From the NCBI GenBank assembly GCA_963682055.1, contig OY821748.1:26686661-26750660 (forward strand): DNA of 64,000 nt. The letters run 5' to 3'. Position 1 is the first letter of the stretch. Each line of letters opens with the position of its first letter. Shown one piece after another: positions 33,150 to 45,639 of this stretch. The notes below the pieces were generated by a model, which made no database searches, was not told the DNA's origin, and saw nothing but the letters and a program-made list of their open reading frames with translations. Position numbers and translations under genes: made by a program. The stretch comes from Primula veris. Taxonomy: Eukaryota > Streptophyta > Magnoliopsida > Ericales > Primulaceae.

Positions 33150-34310
33150 GTATATATATATTATTGATTTTTGTGTTAACTTATATACATATTACTTGTA
33201 CATATCTACCCATTAATGTCTCATAAATGTCAATTGATTTTATTTTATTTCACTTCAACAAACTGAAATTTCTTTTGACTTTATCTATTTGCAAGTTGGC
33301 AAATGTCCAATTTTATATTGTTTGGCATACCTTATGGTCCAAGTTGGCAGAGTTACGGGTAAAATACCAACAAAACTTTAACTTTTACACTGTTTTCAAT
33401 CTCGAACGAGGTAGAATATCTATATAAAATGAAGGCCATTCGTGCTAATGCTCATAAGTTCTATATCCCATATATCTATCGCTCTCTCTTTTCTTGGTGC
33501 TTTTATGTGTAGTAAACTATTTTAATTTTGTTTTACTTACCAAAAAAAACTATTTTAATTTTGTTTTCATTTTTATTTATTCTTAAATCTTGCAATTTAC
33601 ATTCACATAACCAAACCCAAAATATTCATGTGTTTAAACATCGGTTTGTAGTTATATAAAATATTAGAAGTTCACACATATGTGATGAGATGGGAGCTCA
33701 ATTGTTAAAATATTATTCCATATTTAATTCTAAATCTATATCATGATTACGGGTAAATCAAATATTGTGTTGCATAACTTTTTATGAGTAAACGTTTCTT
33801 GTTGTCCAATTTATCAGAAACTTCAACATGGAACAACTTCTTAATTTCTAGTGTGACAGAAAATTGGTACATAGGTAAAATGATACATTGACAAGTGTAC
33901 AACATATAACCAAAAAGGAAAAACTTTTATGACAATTTTTATCCAAATAAAAGTGTATACCCAGCTTCCTTTTGTGTGTATGTGTGTGTTAAATAGTACG
34001 AAAATGAGCTAAATAAAGATTGTCCAAAACAAAGCTGTCCCGGTGTATGCAGAGAATGACAGAGGACAATCTTGTTAGAAGAATAGATCTTCGTTCACTT
34101 CAGATCATAGTTCATTTCATTTCAAAAGATTTCGACCGGTTCAAGAACCTCCTAAACTAACGGTTCAAGAACCGGAAGCTTCTAGAAGACGCCATTACGC
34201 ACCTGTCCTACAACGAGGCCGAGAAAGAAGATGGTCTCAGGTTTTGTGAAAGTGGTAAGAGAAAGAAGATGAAAGACCGGTGTATGGAGGGGAGCATTGA
34301 GAGAGTCTAT
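33150..34310 (+). repeat. Right arm of the inverted repeat
   Basis: Partner of 31695-33095. It contains a TATA-like tatataaaatgaagg near 33420 followed by a ctctctcttttcttgg leader, which may be the old promoter of the RNase III-like gene whose fragment follows. 33390-33960 also matches 59930-60440 in direct orientation. Confidence 0.88.
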
Positions 34311-34601
34311 GTGGATGACCAGTTCCTAGCATTTAGTTCGTTGGGTTAAAAAGATAACGCCAAGCTTCATGCTGCCAAAGCAGCCTTGAATAAGTTATCC
34401 CACTATGTAACCAATGATGATATGAGTGTAGAGAGAGATGGCAGTGCCAATGGAACGTATGAAATCAAAGGAGCAAAGCAGATGCTGCACGAGCTTTGTG
34501 GCAGGAAGAAGTGGCCAAACCCAATTTACAAAGTTGAGAAAGAGGTGTGTTGCTCTCATAAGAGGAAATACGCATGTTCAGTTAGAAAACGAGAAGTCTA
34601 G
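34215..34601 (+). pseudogene. RNase III-like (RTL/DCL) dsRNA-binding fragment
   Basis: One frame of about 128 codons with a single in-frame TAA at 34347. Visible pieces are ERVYVDDQFLAFSS, then KLHAAKAALNKL (the C-terminal helix of a first dsRNA-binding fold) and GAKQMLHELCGRKKWPNPIY, SHKRKYACSV, the start of a second dsRBD with its W-x-x-P-x-Y and H-x-(K/R) signatures. This layout fits the C-terminal part of plant RNase III-like proteins (RTL or DCL). No RNase III catalytic domain is present here. The 5' end of the fragment is repeated in inverted orientation at 31695-31830. It is a gene fragment, not a working gene; RTL versus DCL is unsettled. Confidence 0.65.
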
Positions 34602-34873
34602 ACTGAGTTTCTCAAAGCTCGTCAGCTTCGATGATGATTTATACCTTAATGTGAAAATAAATACATTTTATAGGTTATTTAAAAATGCTTGAGAGTCTTC
34701 AGAGAATAGAAGACGGGAATCTTATTAGGACGTCATACAAGTCGTTGTCCATTGCATTTCAAACAGCTCACATCGAACATTTGAAGTATAATGAAATTAT
34801 TTTTACAAATATTTGTCAATCTTGGCTATCAAGATTATGGACGTACAACTTTTTATAAGTGATTTGAGTTGGA
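34602..34873. other. Spacer after RNase III-like fragment
   Basis: Non-coding; probably the remaining 3' flank of the fragment. The motif ttataagtgatttgagtt near 34852 recurs as ttataagtaatctgagtt at 39724, on the other side of the Copia insertion. Confidence 0.5.
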
Positions 34874-34878
34874 AGTAC

Positions 34879-35221
34879 TATTAGGAAATCATATGTACTT
34901 AAAGAAAGACAAGAATGTAAATTGCACACATACTTTCATAACGGAGTTCACCCAAAAATGGCTACATCTCTGGGCCGCTACATGTGGTGCTTATGTATAT
35001 TATAGGGAGGATTACAGCGTAATCTAGCTCGATCACAAAGAAATGGTTCTCTCACAAATAGAACTCTCTCTCTATAATATTATCTCGAATATGCGATTGT
35101 ATAATATACAAGATTAGTGGGGCATGTATATAGAACTCATAGTGGATCTTATTACAATTCTTAGTGATGTGGTGGTAATTAGTGAACATGTCCAAAAGGC
35201 ATTTGACATCATAACTCAACA
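34879..35221 (-). repeat. 3' LTR of the Tork-like element
   Basis: Collinear with 39378-39713 (ggaaatcatatgtacttaaa, gtataatatacaagattagt, ccaaaaggcattt). On the plus strand the first bases are tattagg instead of tgttagg, so the terminal CA has mutated. Confidence 0.9.
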
Positions 35222-35589
35222 ATCTCCCACTTGGAGTCAAATGTCGAGTGCTTCAAAAGAACTCTGATTATCCCCGACCACTGAACTCACTGTGCTCCTC
35301 CGAGCAGAATGCTCCCATCGGTATCCTTGTATAGTAATTAGGACTCTTCTATCGTCTTCGAGTTACCCATACTTCACTGCAGCGGCAACCCCGAGTCTCA
35401 AGCTTGGAGTCCTACTGAGGTTCAACATATCCTCATTTTGTCAATTGAAATAGTCTTAGTTAGCATGTCGGCGGGGATCTTAGTGTTCTCTATCTTTTCT
35501 AGCACAAAGATTACATCTTCTAGAACAACCCGGATGAAGTGGTAACAAATATGTATGTGCTTGGTGCATGAATGGAATACAGGGTTCTT

Positions 35590-36840
35590 AGCTAGCTGAA
35601 CTGCACTTTGACTATCATAGTGCAGAACTCTTTTATCGGTTTTCTAACCGAGCTCCTATAAGAAACCTTGCAACCAAATCATCTATTTGCTTGTTTCTGT
35701 CACCGCGATGTATCCAGCCTCTGTGGTCGACAGTGCAACGATCTTTTGCAGCATAGATATCCAACTCACAACAGTACCACCGTAGGTACAAACACTTCCC
35801 ATTGTGTTCTTTTGGCTATCCAGATCAACAGCCATGTCAACATCAACATAGCCATGCAGGCCTTCCAAGTTCTTTCAGAAATATAATGCCGAATTCACTG
35901 TACCCGAGAGATATCTCAATATCCACTTCACAGCTTCCCAATGATTCTTACCCGGATTACTCATGTAACGACTGACAATTCCCACTGCATGGGCAATATC
36001 CAGTCTTGTACACACCATAGCGTACATCAAGCTACCAATTGCTGAGGCGTAGGGTATGTTCGACATACAATCATTTCCTTCCTTGTCTGAGGGTGATTGG
36101 TCATTTGACAAGTTAAAGTGTGCGGTTAGGGGTGTGCCCACAGCCTTGCCATTACTCATATTAAAACGAGCCAACACTTCACATATTCGCCTTGTGATAG
36201 AAATAATGACCCATCCCTTCTCCGGGAGATCCTCATACCGAGGATCTGCTCGGCTCCCGAATCCTCTATCTCAAAATGTTTTGCCAACTGTTGCTTTACC
36301 TTGTTAATTTCTACAAGGCTCAACTAGACGAGTAACATGTCATCTAGGTACAGAAGTAGAATGACGTATGAAGAGTTTTCGAATCTCTTCACGAAACAGC
36401 AGTGATCACTATCACTTCTCCCGAACCCGGTATTCACCATGAAACTGTCAAACTTCTTGTACCACTGTCACTGTGCTTGTTTTAGGCTGTACAAGCTCTT
36501 CTTTAGTTCGCAGACCAGTATCTCTTTTTCCTTTTCGACAAAGCTTTCGGGTTGTAGCATGTAAATCTCTTCTTCAAAATCTCCATGAAAAAAAGCAGTT
36601 TTCACATCTAACTGCTCAAGATGAAGATTCTCATTGGCAACAATGCTCAACAATAACCGAACCATCGTCAATTTTACGACCGAAGAAAAGATCCCAGTGT
36701 AGTAAATTTATTTCTTTTGCTGGAACCCTTTGACTACTAATCATGTCTTGTACCGTTTCGAACCATCTTGTTCCTCCTTTAGTCCGAACACCCATTTGTT
36801 GCTCAGTGCCTTTTTCCCCTTGGGTAGTTCGGCTAACTGC
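35590..36840 (-). pseudogene. Tork-like RT and RNase H remnant
   Basis: RT pieces on the minus strand: LLLSIVANENLHLEQLDVKTAFFHG (36468-36671) and a YLDDM active-site motif near 36340. The RNase H/C-terminal part includes SLMYAMVCTRLDIAHAVG (35875-36177) and KIVALSTTEAGYIAV (35683-35868), with Gly for the usual Glu in STTEAEY. Frames change repeatedly and a deletion or frameshift separates 36177 from 36468. The best match among well-known elements is tobacco TNT1 (established family knowledge). Confidence 0.88.
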
Positions 36841-37966
36841 CAAGTCACATGTTTCTTCAGTGACTTCATCTCATTCTTCATAGCGGGCTCCCACTTGCTC
36901 GAGTCTTTCAGCTCCAGAGCTTCCTCTCTACTCTCGAGCTTGCCTGTATCATTGAGTAGTATGTAATGTAGGGAAGGAAATTATCGGACAGTAGGTCTCC
37001 TTCGCGATGACCTCGGCCTAATTCAGGTTGAGGGGTTTGGGGTAACTCCTCATCCTCTTCAGCATGTGTTGGTAAGTTATCGAGCACCACTGGCTAATCT
37101 TCAGCGGTATCTTCCAACTCCATCCTTGGAAACGCATTCATGTCGAATATACCACTTTCCTCGGTCGTGAGCGCGTGTTCTTCCACCACCACATTTTGTC
37201 GATCTTTGTACAAAACGCTTTTGTTAAAAATGACATCCTTACTGCGAATGATCTTCTTTGTTTGACCATCCCAGAAGCGATATCCGAACTCCGCTCCACC
37301 GTACCCCAGAAAGTAACAAACTTTGGATTTCGAGTCAAGCTTGGTATGATTGTTTATATCGACATGAATATATGACAGACAACCAAACACGCGCATATGT
37401 TCATAAGAGATAGGCATTCCTATCCAGACTTCCTCATGAATTATCTTTTCTAATGACACTGAGGGTCCACGATTAATGAGATAAACCGCTGTTCTTACTG
37501 TATGTGCCCATAAGGCTTTGGACAAGCTACTTTGCAACCTCATACTCCTAGCACGCTCATTGATAGTTCGGTTCATTCTTTTGGCCATCCCATTTTGCTT
37601 TGGCGTTCTTCAGATAGTCTTCTCCATCCGAATACCTCTTTGTGCACAGAACTCTATGAACTTACCATCAATGTACTCTCCACTGTTATCGGACCTCAAA
37701 CATTTCAGTTTATTCCTGGTTTCTAGTTTGACCATGACCTTCCATTTTTGAAATTTCTTAAACACTTTGGACTTGTGTTTCAAGAAGTAGATCCATGTCT
37801 TCCTCATCGAATCGTCGATGAAGGATACATAGTACTGAGATCCTCTCAGTAAGGTTACCGGGAATGACCCCCATACATCGGAGTGGACCAGTGCTAGCTT
37901 TTCCTCCTTGAGAGCTTTTCCACATTTCTGGAAGGTCACCTTCATTTGCTTTCCAAAGATGCAACC
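36841..37966 (-). pseudogene. Tork-like integrase remnant
   Basis: Two main frames: 37610-37945 (LVHSDVWGSFPV, FIDDSMRKTWIYFLKHKSKVF, LRSDNSGEY) and 37094-37588 (RMNRTINERARSMRL ... VFGCLSYIHVD ... FLGYG). The first two catalytic acids are visible; the expected GxAER segment near 37600 is split by the frameshift between the frames. 36841-37090 is the variable acidic linker before RT (EEDEELPQTPQPE). Confidence 0.88.
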
Positions 37967-39345
37967 TTCTCAGGTGTCAAGGTTGACAGACTTCAAGCCT
38001 GAAAGTTTCCTGTCCTTCACTAACACTTTCATCCCCTTCTCACTTATGTGACCTAAACGTCGATGCCACAGTTCAGAGCAGTTTTGCGACACAACTGCCG
38101 TAATTGTACAGTCATCATGTACAATGTATCGACCTTGCTTCCTCGTGCTATCACCATAGCTCTTCGTGAAACTTTCCAAGTTCCACTGTTAATAAAATGA
38201 AGTGTCTTTCTGCATCGAGTTGACCTACTGAAATCAGATTCTTGGTCAATCTCGGAACATGCCTTACTTTCATCAGATTCCATACCAACCCATTTGGAAT
38301 GTGAATCTTCACATCGCTCATTCTAATAACATCAAACGCGTCTCCGTCGGCTAAATACACTTTACCGAAATTACCCGCAATGTAATTTTTGAATAAGTCC
38401 TTCTGAGGGGTTGTGTGAAATGATGCCTCAGAGTCTAGAATCCACGAGTCTATATTTGTCTATATGGCAAGCAATAAGCAGTCATCCAAATTCTCATCGC
38501 TCGTAACATTTGCCACATGATCTCTTCCGTTTTACTTATTTGGCTGCTTGCACTCATGGGCGAAGTGCCCCATACACTGACAGTTATAGAATTGGAGATT
38601 CTTCTTCCTTCGATAGCTATTTTTGCCACCCCAACTTTGCCCCCTTCTACCTCTCGATTTTGAACGACCTCTTTTGTCCCATCTTTCCTTACCCCAACAT
38701 ATTGAACCGATGTTCAAGACTTCTCCATCATTTGGGCATTCATGCATATTTTGTCTCTTGAGTTACTCAACGAGTATTGGATCTCGGATGCCGTTATAAG
38801 CCAGTTTCTCCTTTCCAATTGAGTTGCTGACAGCACCACGCATGAACTCCCAACTGTTTGGTAGAGAGGCTAGCAGTATTAGGGCTCTTACTCCGGCTTT
38901 AAAAGTTATTTCAACAACATCCAACTTATTTACGGTGTCGATGAACTTGTTCATGTGGTTTGCGATAGGAGTGTTCTCAGCCATGCGTAGGTTGAACAAC
39001 TTACGCATGAGATGTACCTTGTTGTTTGCAGATGGTTTTTCGTACATGTCGGTGAGGACCTTCATCATCCCCATCATCATCGTCTCTCTTACGACGTTGT
39101 ATGCCACGCTCCTAAATAGTGTTAGTCGGATCACTCCCAACACTTGTCGGTCTAAGAATTTTCACGCTTTCTCAGTGGTTGTGGTCGGCCTTTCATCGAG
39201 AAGAAGTGGCTGATGAATCTTCCTCCCATACAGATAGTCTTCTATTTGCATTATTCAGAATGCGAATTCCTTTCCGTCGAATTTCTCGATCCCATGTGTA
39301 CTCCTGTCTTCTTTCGCCATTGATCTTACTCACGATATTCGAACA
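37967..39345 (-). pseudogene. Tork-like gag, protease and pre-integrase remnant
   Basis: Gag helical segment 38763-39143 (VLTDMYEKPSANNKVHLMRKLFNLRM, IANHMNKFIDTVNKL), a CCHC knuckle FYNCQCMGHFAHEC at 38532-38600, a protease with ILDSEASFHT near 38430 (Glu instead of Gly after D-S, which would inactivate it), then the pre-integrase LWHRRLGHISEKGM near 38080. Stops separate each part. Confidence 0.88.
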
Positions 39346-39377
39346 TTGGTTATGCAACCCCGTGCTCTGATACCACT

Positions 39378-39713
39378 TGTTAGGAAATCAGATGTACTTA
39401 AAGAAAGACAAGAATGTAAATCGCACACACACTTTGATAATGAAGTTCACCAAAAAATGGCTACGTCTCCGAGCCGCTACACGTGGTGCTTATATATATA
39501 TCATAGGGAGTATTACAGCGTAATCTAGCTCGATCACAAACCTATGGTTCTCTTACAACTAGAACTCTCTCTCTGTAATATTCTCTCGAATATGTGATTG
39601 TATAATATACAAGATTAGTGGGGCATGTATATAGAACCCATATTGAGATTTATTACAATTCTTAGTGATGTGGGATAATTAGTGAACATGGCCAAAAGGC
39701 ATTTGGCTTCACA
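39378..39713 (-). repeat. 5' LTR of the Tork-like element, with PBS beside it
   Basis: 336 bp, plus-strand tgttaggaaatc...ggcttcaca. On the minus strand it ends ...cctaaca and is followed at once by agtggtatcagagc, the standard Copia PBS for initiator tRNA-Met. Confidence 0.92.
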
Positions 39714-39718
39714 AGTGC

Positions 39719-40820
39719 CACCTTCTTATAAGTAATCTGAGTTACTATTGTGTGCTTAAGTAATCAAAAAGTTTTACACTCACACTATATGTATCTTGTT
39801 TGTTTTTTGATTGCATCTTGTAATTAAGGGTACACGTAATTTGTTAGATGAGGCTGAAACCTGAAGGTAAAGGTATGCTTAGAAGTAGCAGCTCGTAGTT
39901 CTAAGGTACTGTAGAAGCATTTGGCAAATTGAAAGTGAAATAACAAGTATTTAACTAAGTTAAATCAGTAAGTAAAATATCATATGAAATTTGCACGTGG
40001 CATGAACCCCAACTCCATAGGAATTTAACCTCCGTTTGAAACCCAAACCCTGAGAACATCTATTTGAACGATCAAATTATAACAAAATCCAGACTAAGAA
40101 AGGGAAAAAAAAACTCTAGTCCACAATTCCCCATATGTAAGCCTAAAACTTTGTACACCATTCACTGAATTTATTCATCTCCCGAACTTTTACAAACTTT
40201 ACTGTCAACTCTCAAATCTTTATAAGCTTCGAGCCTTAACCTTCCTGTGTTGTCGAAGGCAGGGCTATCTTAATTTCCACGGTCATTTGAAAGTTGATTC
40301 TCACACATGTCACTGCAAATTCATAACTTACTAATCGCATTTCCATCAACATGGTAATTACCACAAGAACTACATAAGAGTGCACTATAAGATAATGATT
40401 TGTCACTCATGCATGTTGGACTATAGGGGAGGCACTAGTGGTAGGTTGAAGGGGACTCCAGTACTCTTATATTGATGGAAAAAAACAGATCTTTTACCAT
40501 GTATCTTGAGAAAAAACAATCAATTTTAGCATTTCTGCATCCTCATAATTACAATAACAAAAAAGCATTTCTAGTTCCGTCACTAATCGACCGTGCATGT
40601 ATATCATGTGATTTTGATAAAGTACCACTAATATAAAGGATGACTGATTAAACACTAATGTCCTGGATTGTTATATGTTTCAAACAAAAATGTTCCCTCA
40701 CCATCTTCATCTATTGTGTTGTTATATACAAAAATGGAGCCAAAAAGTTTGACACTAACTGCTCTAAAACTTAAAGGGGTGTGTGAAAACAACGGAGGTG
40801 GAGATGATTAAACCATCTAA
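39719..40820. other. Intergenic spacer
   Basis: AT-rich with only short open frames and no domain. Nothing recognised. Confidence 0.5.
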
Positions 40821-40825
40821 GGCTT

Positions 40826-41652
40826 TGAAATAACTAAATGTCTTAATACTCTAAGAAGCAGTGACGCGTGTTTTAGTTACAATTGAACTTTATAGATTTC
40901 AGTTCTCAGTTGTAACTGAAACTGGATCTAGAATAAGTTTAACAAACACAAAATCAAACGTGCTGAATAAAAGATGAACACATCACGTTTGATGATGGAG
41001 TTTGATCTAGTCTACTCTCCGGAGCTCTTGTACAGATTTGAATATTGAGAAACCTTATAAAGTGTATTTGAGTCTTACAAATCAGTAGTTTTCTAACTGT
41101 TTAAGCCTATACAGCTATTCCTATTACTTTTCTCAACTATTCAGTATAGTCTCCTGCGGCAGTTTATCTCTCTTAGCAAATAGTTTTGTTTTCTTAAAAA
41201 AATAAACACTTTTGTTCTGAATACATAATCAAACCCTACGGCGTATTATGCACTCATATATTGTGCTTTACAAAATATGGTAACACAATATACTTATGAA
41301 TAAACTTAGAAAATTTATTCATTGTGATTGATCTCTCAATTTTTTCTTCAAATGTTGACTTTAATAGATGAATATTTGTTGCGCAATTCTTCATATAATA
41401 TCTTATGACATTGTATATATTCGAATATCTTCTTATCATAATATGCTTGATCAACAAGCTGCAAAAGTACAGAAATCTTGACCTATCTGTCAATATCTTT
41501 CAGTTGTAAAATTCAGTTAGAACTGAAAGTGTAACTTATAATAGATCTATTAGTAACACGATGAATATATGACTGAGTAAATGACTAAGTGTTGTTTATC
41601 AAAATATTGACAACCAAATAAATTATTAGCTGCTATAAAATAGGTTCTAACA
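40826..41652 (-). mobile_element. Solo LTR of a Sirevirus-like family, perfect TSD
   Basis: 827 bp flanked by exact GGCTT repeats (40821-40825 and 41653-41657). On the minus strand it begins TGTTAGAACC and ends TTATTTCA. It is related to the LTRs at 50359-51189 and 55872-56822: shared pieces include gatgaacaca..acgtttgatga, ctctccgaagctcttg-type sequence and the inverted motif cagttgtaactgaaa (40907-40921). No PBS or coding sequence is attached, so internal recombination removed the body. Confidence 0.9.
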
Positions 41653-41657
41653 GGCTT

Positions 41658-42090
41658 GATATAGAGAATAAAAAGAAGATACTTGAAAAAGAACAGATGA
41701 TCAGTAGTTGTTCTTAATATCATGCCTTAAATAGCCGCACCACCTACATTATGAACAAATGGGCGAGTATCCAAAGTTCAATAGAGATTCGAACAGCAAT
41801 ACTGATGTTTCTTCAGTAAGACCAAAATCAAGACTTTGTCCATTTCCGCCACCGGAGGAGAGAGTGGAGGTCCTAGCTTGAATTATTGTTGTAAGTGTCA
41901 GTTTTTTTTCCGAATGCATATGTAAATTTTAAAAATTGTTTGTTGTTCATGGCATTTCATCTTTTAGTTTGTTCTTATGTAATAAGGATGTATATATAGT
42001 ACCCACAATAATCATATGATGGTTGCATGTTGTAATAATTGATATGTTTCAATGAAAGTTTACTTCATTATTCTTTTCTGTTAAATCAAT
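41658..42090. other. Intergenic spacer
   Basis: Non-coding, AT-rich, nothing recognised before the TACAC target site of the next element. Confidence 0.5.
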
Positions 42091-42095
42091 TACAC

Positions 42096-42346
42096 TGTTG
42101 TGATACATTGTATGTGGTTGTCCATATTCATGTATCGGTTACATACATTGTGTATAACCTTTGAGTTTATGACTTATGGCTTTCTAGCTTCTCGCATATT
42201 CATGTATCTTGTTCCACCCCTCCACTATATAAAGGGGTTGAACTCTTCATAGTTGAACACACATTCATACTTGAATAAGACGACTTTACTCTCTCTCCAT
42301 ACATATCTTGATATGTCGATACTCTGCTAATAGTTGCCACACAACA
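42096..42346 (+). repeat. 5' LTR, 251 bp
   Basis: TGTTGTGATACA ... CACAACA. It contains a TATA box (ctatataaaggggttg, about 42225-42240) and a ctctctcc leader. Compare 47545-47795. Confidence 0.95.
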
Positions 42347-43979
42347 CGTTATCGGCACTTTGCTTAACGACGGAATAAAGAAATAGCTAGATAGTTTCAT
42401 TAGAAGTGAGTATACGGATCTATTTCTTCTTCGAAGAGTTAGTAATAGGGTTTATTGGGTTGTTATATTACATATCGATCATCCTTTCGCATTTCCGAAT
42501 TAAGGTACATAAATTTCTACTTGTAATTAAACGTAGAAATTGCATGATTAATCAAGAATAGAAACGGAAATCTCATGTTTAAAATATATATCACTTGATG
42601 GCTGTTTTTTTTTGATGAAAAATTGCTATTGGAACCCATGTATGTCACTTATAAAACGAGTTATAACTTGTATAATAAGACATGATAAACTGTCGGACCT
42701 AAACTGTCATTTTTAGAACATTGTAATCCGTGACTTACCGAAACTTTAGGGTCTCTCTGTAAATCTCCTGAAACTATAGGACCAGCATTGAAATTACCAT
42801 TAAAATGCATATAGTTTCCTGTATTTACACTCGTAGTCCCTGTAGTTACTCCTTATACACAGAATAGTATATATGTACGAGTTTACCCATTGTTTAGTCC
42901 AAAAATACTTATTTACATGCAAATGATGTAAGATTTAATTGCTACAACTTATAAAATTTGTAGAAATCTTGTAGAAAACACCTCTTGCATGATAGTATTA
43001 ATTGGTTGTGTGATATTAACTAAATTTAGCCTCTTAGCATGCCACCATTTATTGCCTATGAATTGATATAACCTATGCGATGTATTAATTACCCATAAAA
43101 AATGTCAAAAGCCACACTTTAGTGTTGGATTAAATAATAACTCATGTGGTTTAATATTACTACCCCATGTTAGGACTAGTTTACATGAGTATGGCATGTC
43201 TTTATATTACGATATTGTTGAATGCTATTTTATCTTGTCACATAAAAGCTCGTAGACATTTATATGTTACGTGAGCTTATAAATTGCCTCGAATTTGAAC
43301 ATTTTACAATGTATCTCTTTTGAGTAGAAATTTTCCTCAAGCTTAAACATTCAGATGTAGCTTTTGAGTTGAAAATTTGCGAAATCCGGTATATGTATTC
43401 ACATTTAAGTTGGAATAATTATGAATCTTCCCCAAATAGGCTCACCTATTTGGATACAATGTCTAGGAAAGATAAAGGCGGAAGTCGCTCTCCTAATGAG
43501 GTCGGTTTTTAAGAGGCATTCGTGCCTACCCCCCTCACCGTCTTTCCTGGTCGTGTTCAAGTAGAGCTACCAAAAGGTGTTGAGTAAATAATAAGTTCCC
43601 CGAGTGTGTTTATATAGGTGTATTTTTCGCCGAATTGGTGTCTTTGTATCGAACTGTTGTTCGATCAATGAGAACCTATTCACAAAAGCAAAACTTGTGT
43701 TTTTCAAACCTGCCGTTTCGAAACAAAGTTTCTGCTTATGAAAACCATAATCGACATATAAACCTGTCGTTTTATATGATAATTAATCCAGAACTCCCAA
43801 CACATATTGGATGCCATCTATGATGAGGAAAATTGCAAAACATACTTGCGAAATGATTGTTTAGACGATGATGTTATTTCATCACCATAGTTCGTCACCC
43901 TGATGTGTGCAAATGTGATGCCATATTTTTTTTGGATACCATCTTTGATGAGTAAAACACGAGCTTGTTATTACTCATA

Positions 43980-44345
43980 AGATGAAGGCAAAGGCGTTGA
44001 TTTTATTCCGCCGCCACATTTGAGACGTGATGACGTCTATGGTGAACAAATGTCTGAAATTGACATATTGGAGCAATCCTTCACCAAAATACTAGCTTGG
44101 AAATTGTATTCCTTAAGCAGTATCATGAATTTATATTCACCATGTTCCTTTATCACCCATCTGTTATTGGATAAAAAAATTACCCCGGTGAGTAGTTTTA
44201 ATCCTATTGGGTCAATGGTGAATTGTTTGCCTGATATTAATGCTCTTCGTGTACATTTTTTTCCACGAATGGAGAACCGAGACAAGTGTTATTTGTCTCA
44301 AACTGTCACGATCCCGATGAATCGCCTAGCCAAGTGAGATTTTAG
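43980..44345 (+). pseudogene. Copia gag remnant
   Basis: RRDDVYGEQMSEIDILEQSF matches the Gag segment of plant Copia elements that normally continues into a helical Leu-rich part and an R-P-T-G-S ... P-x-x-N-A motif; here the latter survives only as IGSMVNCLPDINAL in the same run after frameshifts. An almost identical decayed segment is at 62733-63059. Not functional. Confidence 0.7.
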
Positions 44346-45639
44346 ACAATCGTCAAAATCGAAAACCTGTGGCTCCAAGACAGTAATTGAAAGGAATAAT
44401 ATCGCCCGTTGTTACAAAGCAAGAGATAATGCTCAAGGAGCCAACTCTATGCTATAAAGACAAATGTCATGCACGGTTACTCCTTAAATAGTTCACAACT
44501 ATTATAAAGGTGGAAAAACCGATGCTAATGTGGTTAAAGTTAGCTGAAAGGAAACTCTTGAGACCCAGTTTTGTGGCTCAAATAAGTTTGGTACCTTTCT
44601 TTATTAATTTTGATAAATCATTGAGCCATTTTTTCGCCCATCTAGATTATGTTTTTCCATTTGAATTATGATTTTTTCTTTTGGACATACTTTTGGATTA
44701 TGGTTTGCCTGTTTATGAAATTTCTCGAAATAATTTAAAGTATTTTTGTGCAAAATTTCTTTATAAATGTGACCCAACTTTAAATTATGATAATTTTAGG
44801 CAATACTTGTGGGGTAGTTGCTTCTCTGGAAATAGTGGATAACGGTGTACCACATAATTTCACCAACTACTTGCCTAAAGAATCCTAATTGACAACGATT
44901 TTGGACCTGTCACTCCAAATCGGAATCTTTGGTAAAACCAAATTGATTTGTCTAAAATGGGTCTTTATACTCTAGGTCCTGTCGTACCTTGTTGAGTTAT
45001 AAGATATTCGAGAAAAACAGTGTTATCTGGTAATAGCTCAAGAAAGAATTAAAATTTCTTTACATAACCTCCTCTCAATACGACCAAAAGCGTATTTTAG
45101 AGGAGTTGAAATATCTTTCAAGTGGTTTCTACCACAATTTTTAAAAGCATTTAAAGTTAACTTATTATTTCGCCTGTCGTCGAAATGATAAATGAATTAG
45201 ATGCTAAGACATAATTGTCTATACTATCATTCGCCTGTCTTCGATTGATTAAAGCATTTTGATATTGTGGCATTGACCGAATGAGATATTCTCGGGTCAA
45301 AAGACGATGCTTGATTTATAATCGTGATTAATCCAAAATTCATGAAAGACTAGTATGTGTAAAGATCATGAAATGAACTCGTAGAATTCTTGTAAAGAAT
45401 TGAAGGAGTTATTATTGTGGACTTATCCAACCATAAGGCGGACCATAAATATAAATGGTTATGGTTGATGCATCGACAATATGGTCACATTTTACTGTTG
45501 TCTACATAAATGCAGCACTTCCCAAACTCTTAGCCTTATCATTAAGTTGATGGCTCATGATCCGGATTATTCTGAAAAGTCTAGTCGACTTGATAATACA
45601 GAAGAGTAAGAATCGAAATTTCGATTTGAATTACTTGAG

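Larger units (their letters stand above)
34879..39713 (-). mobile_element. Decayed Tork/TNT1-like Copia element
   Basis: Minus-strand element with LTRs 34879-35221 (3') and 39378-39713 (5'), 5-bp duplication agtac (34874-34878)/agtgc (39714-39718) with one mismatch, PBS agtggtatcagagc (complement of initiator tRNA-Met) at 39365-39377, and PPT caagtgggagattg beside 35221. The interior encodes Gag, protease, integrase, RT and RNase H in Copia order, all broken by stops and frameshifts. LTRs differ at many sites, so it is older than the Tat insertion. Confidence 0.93.
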
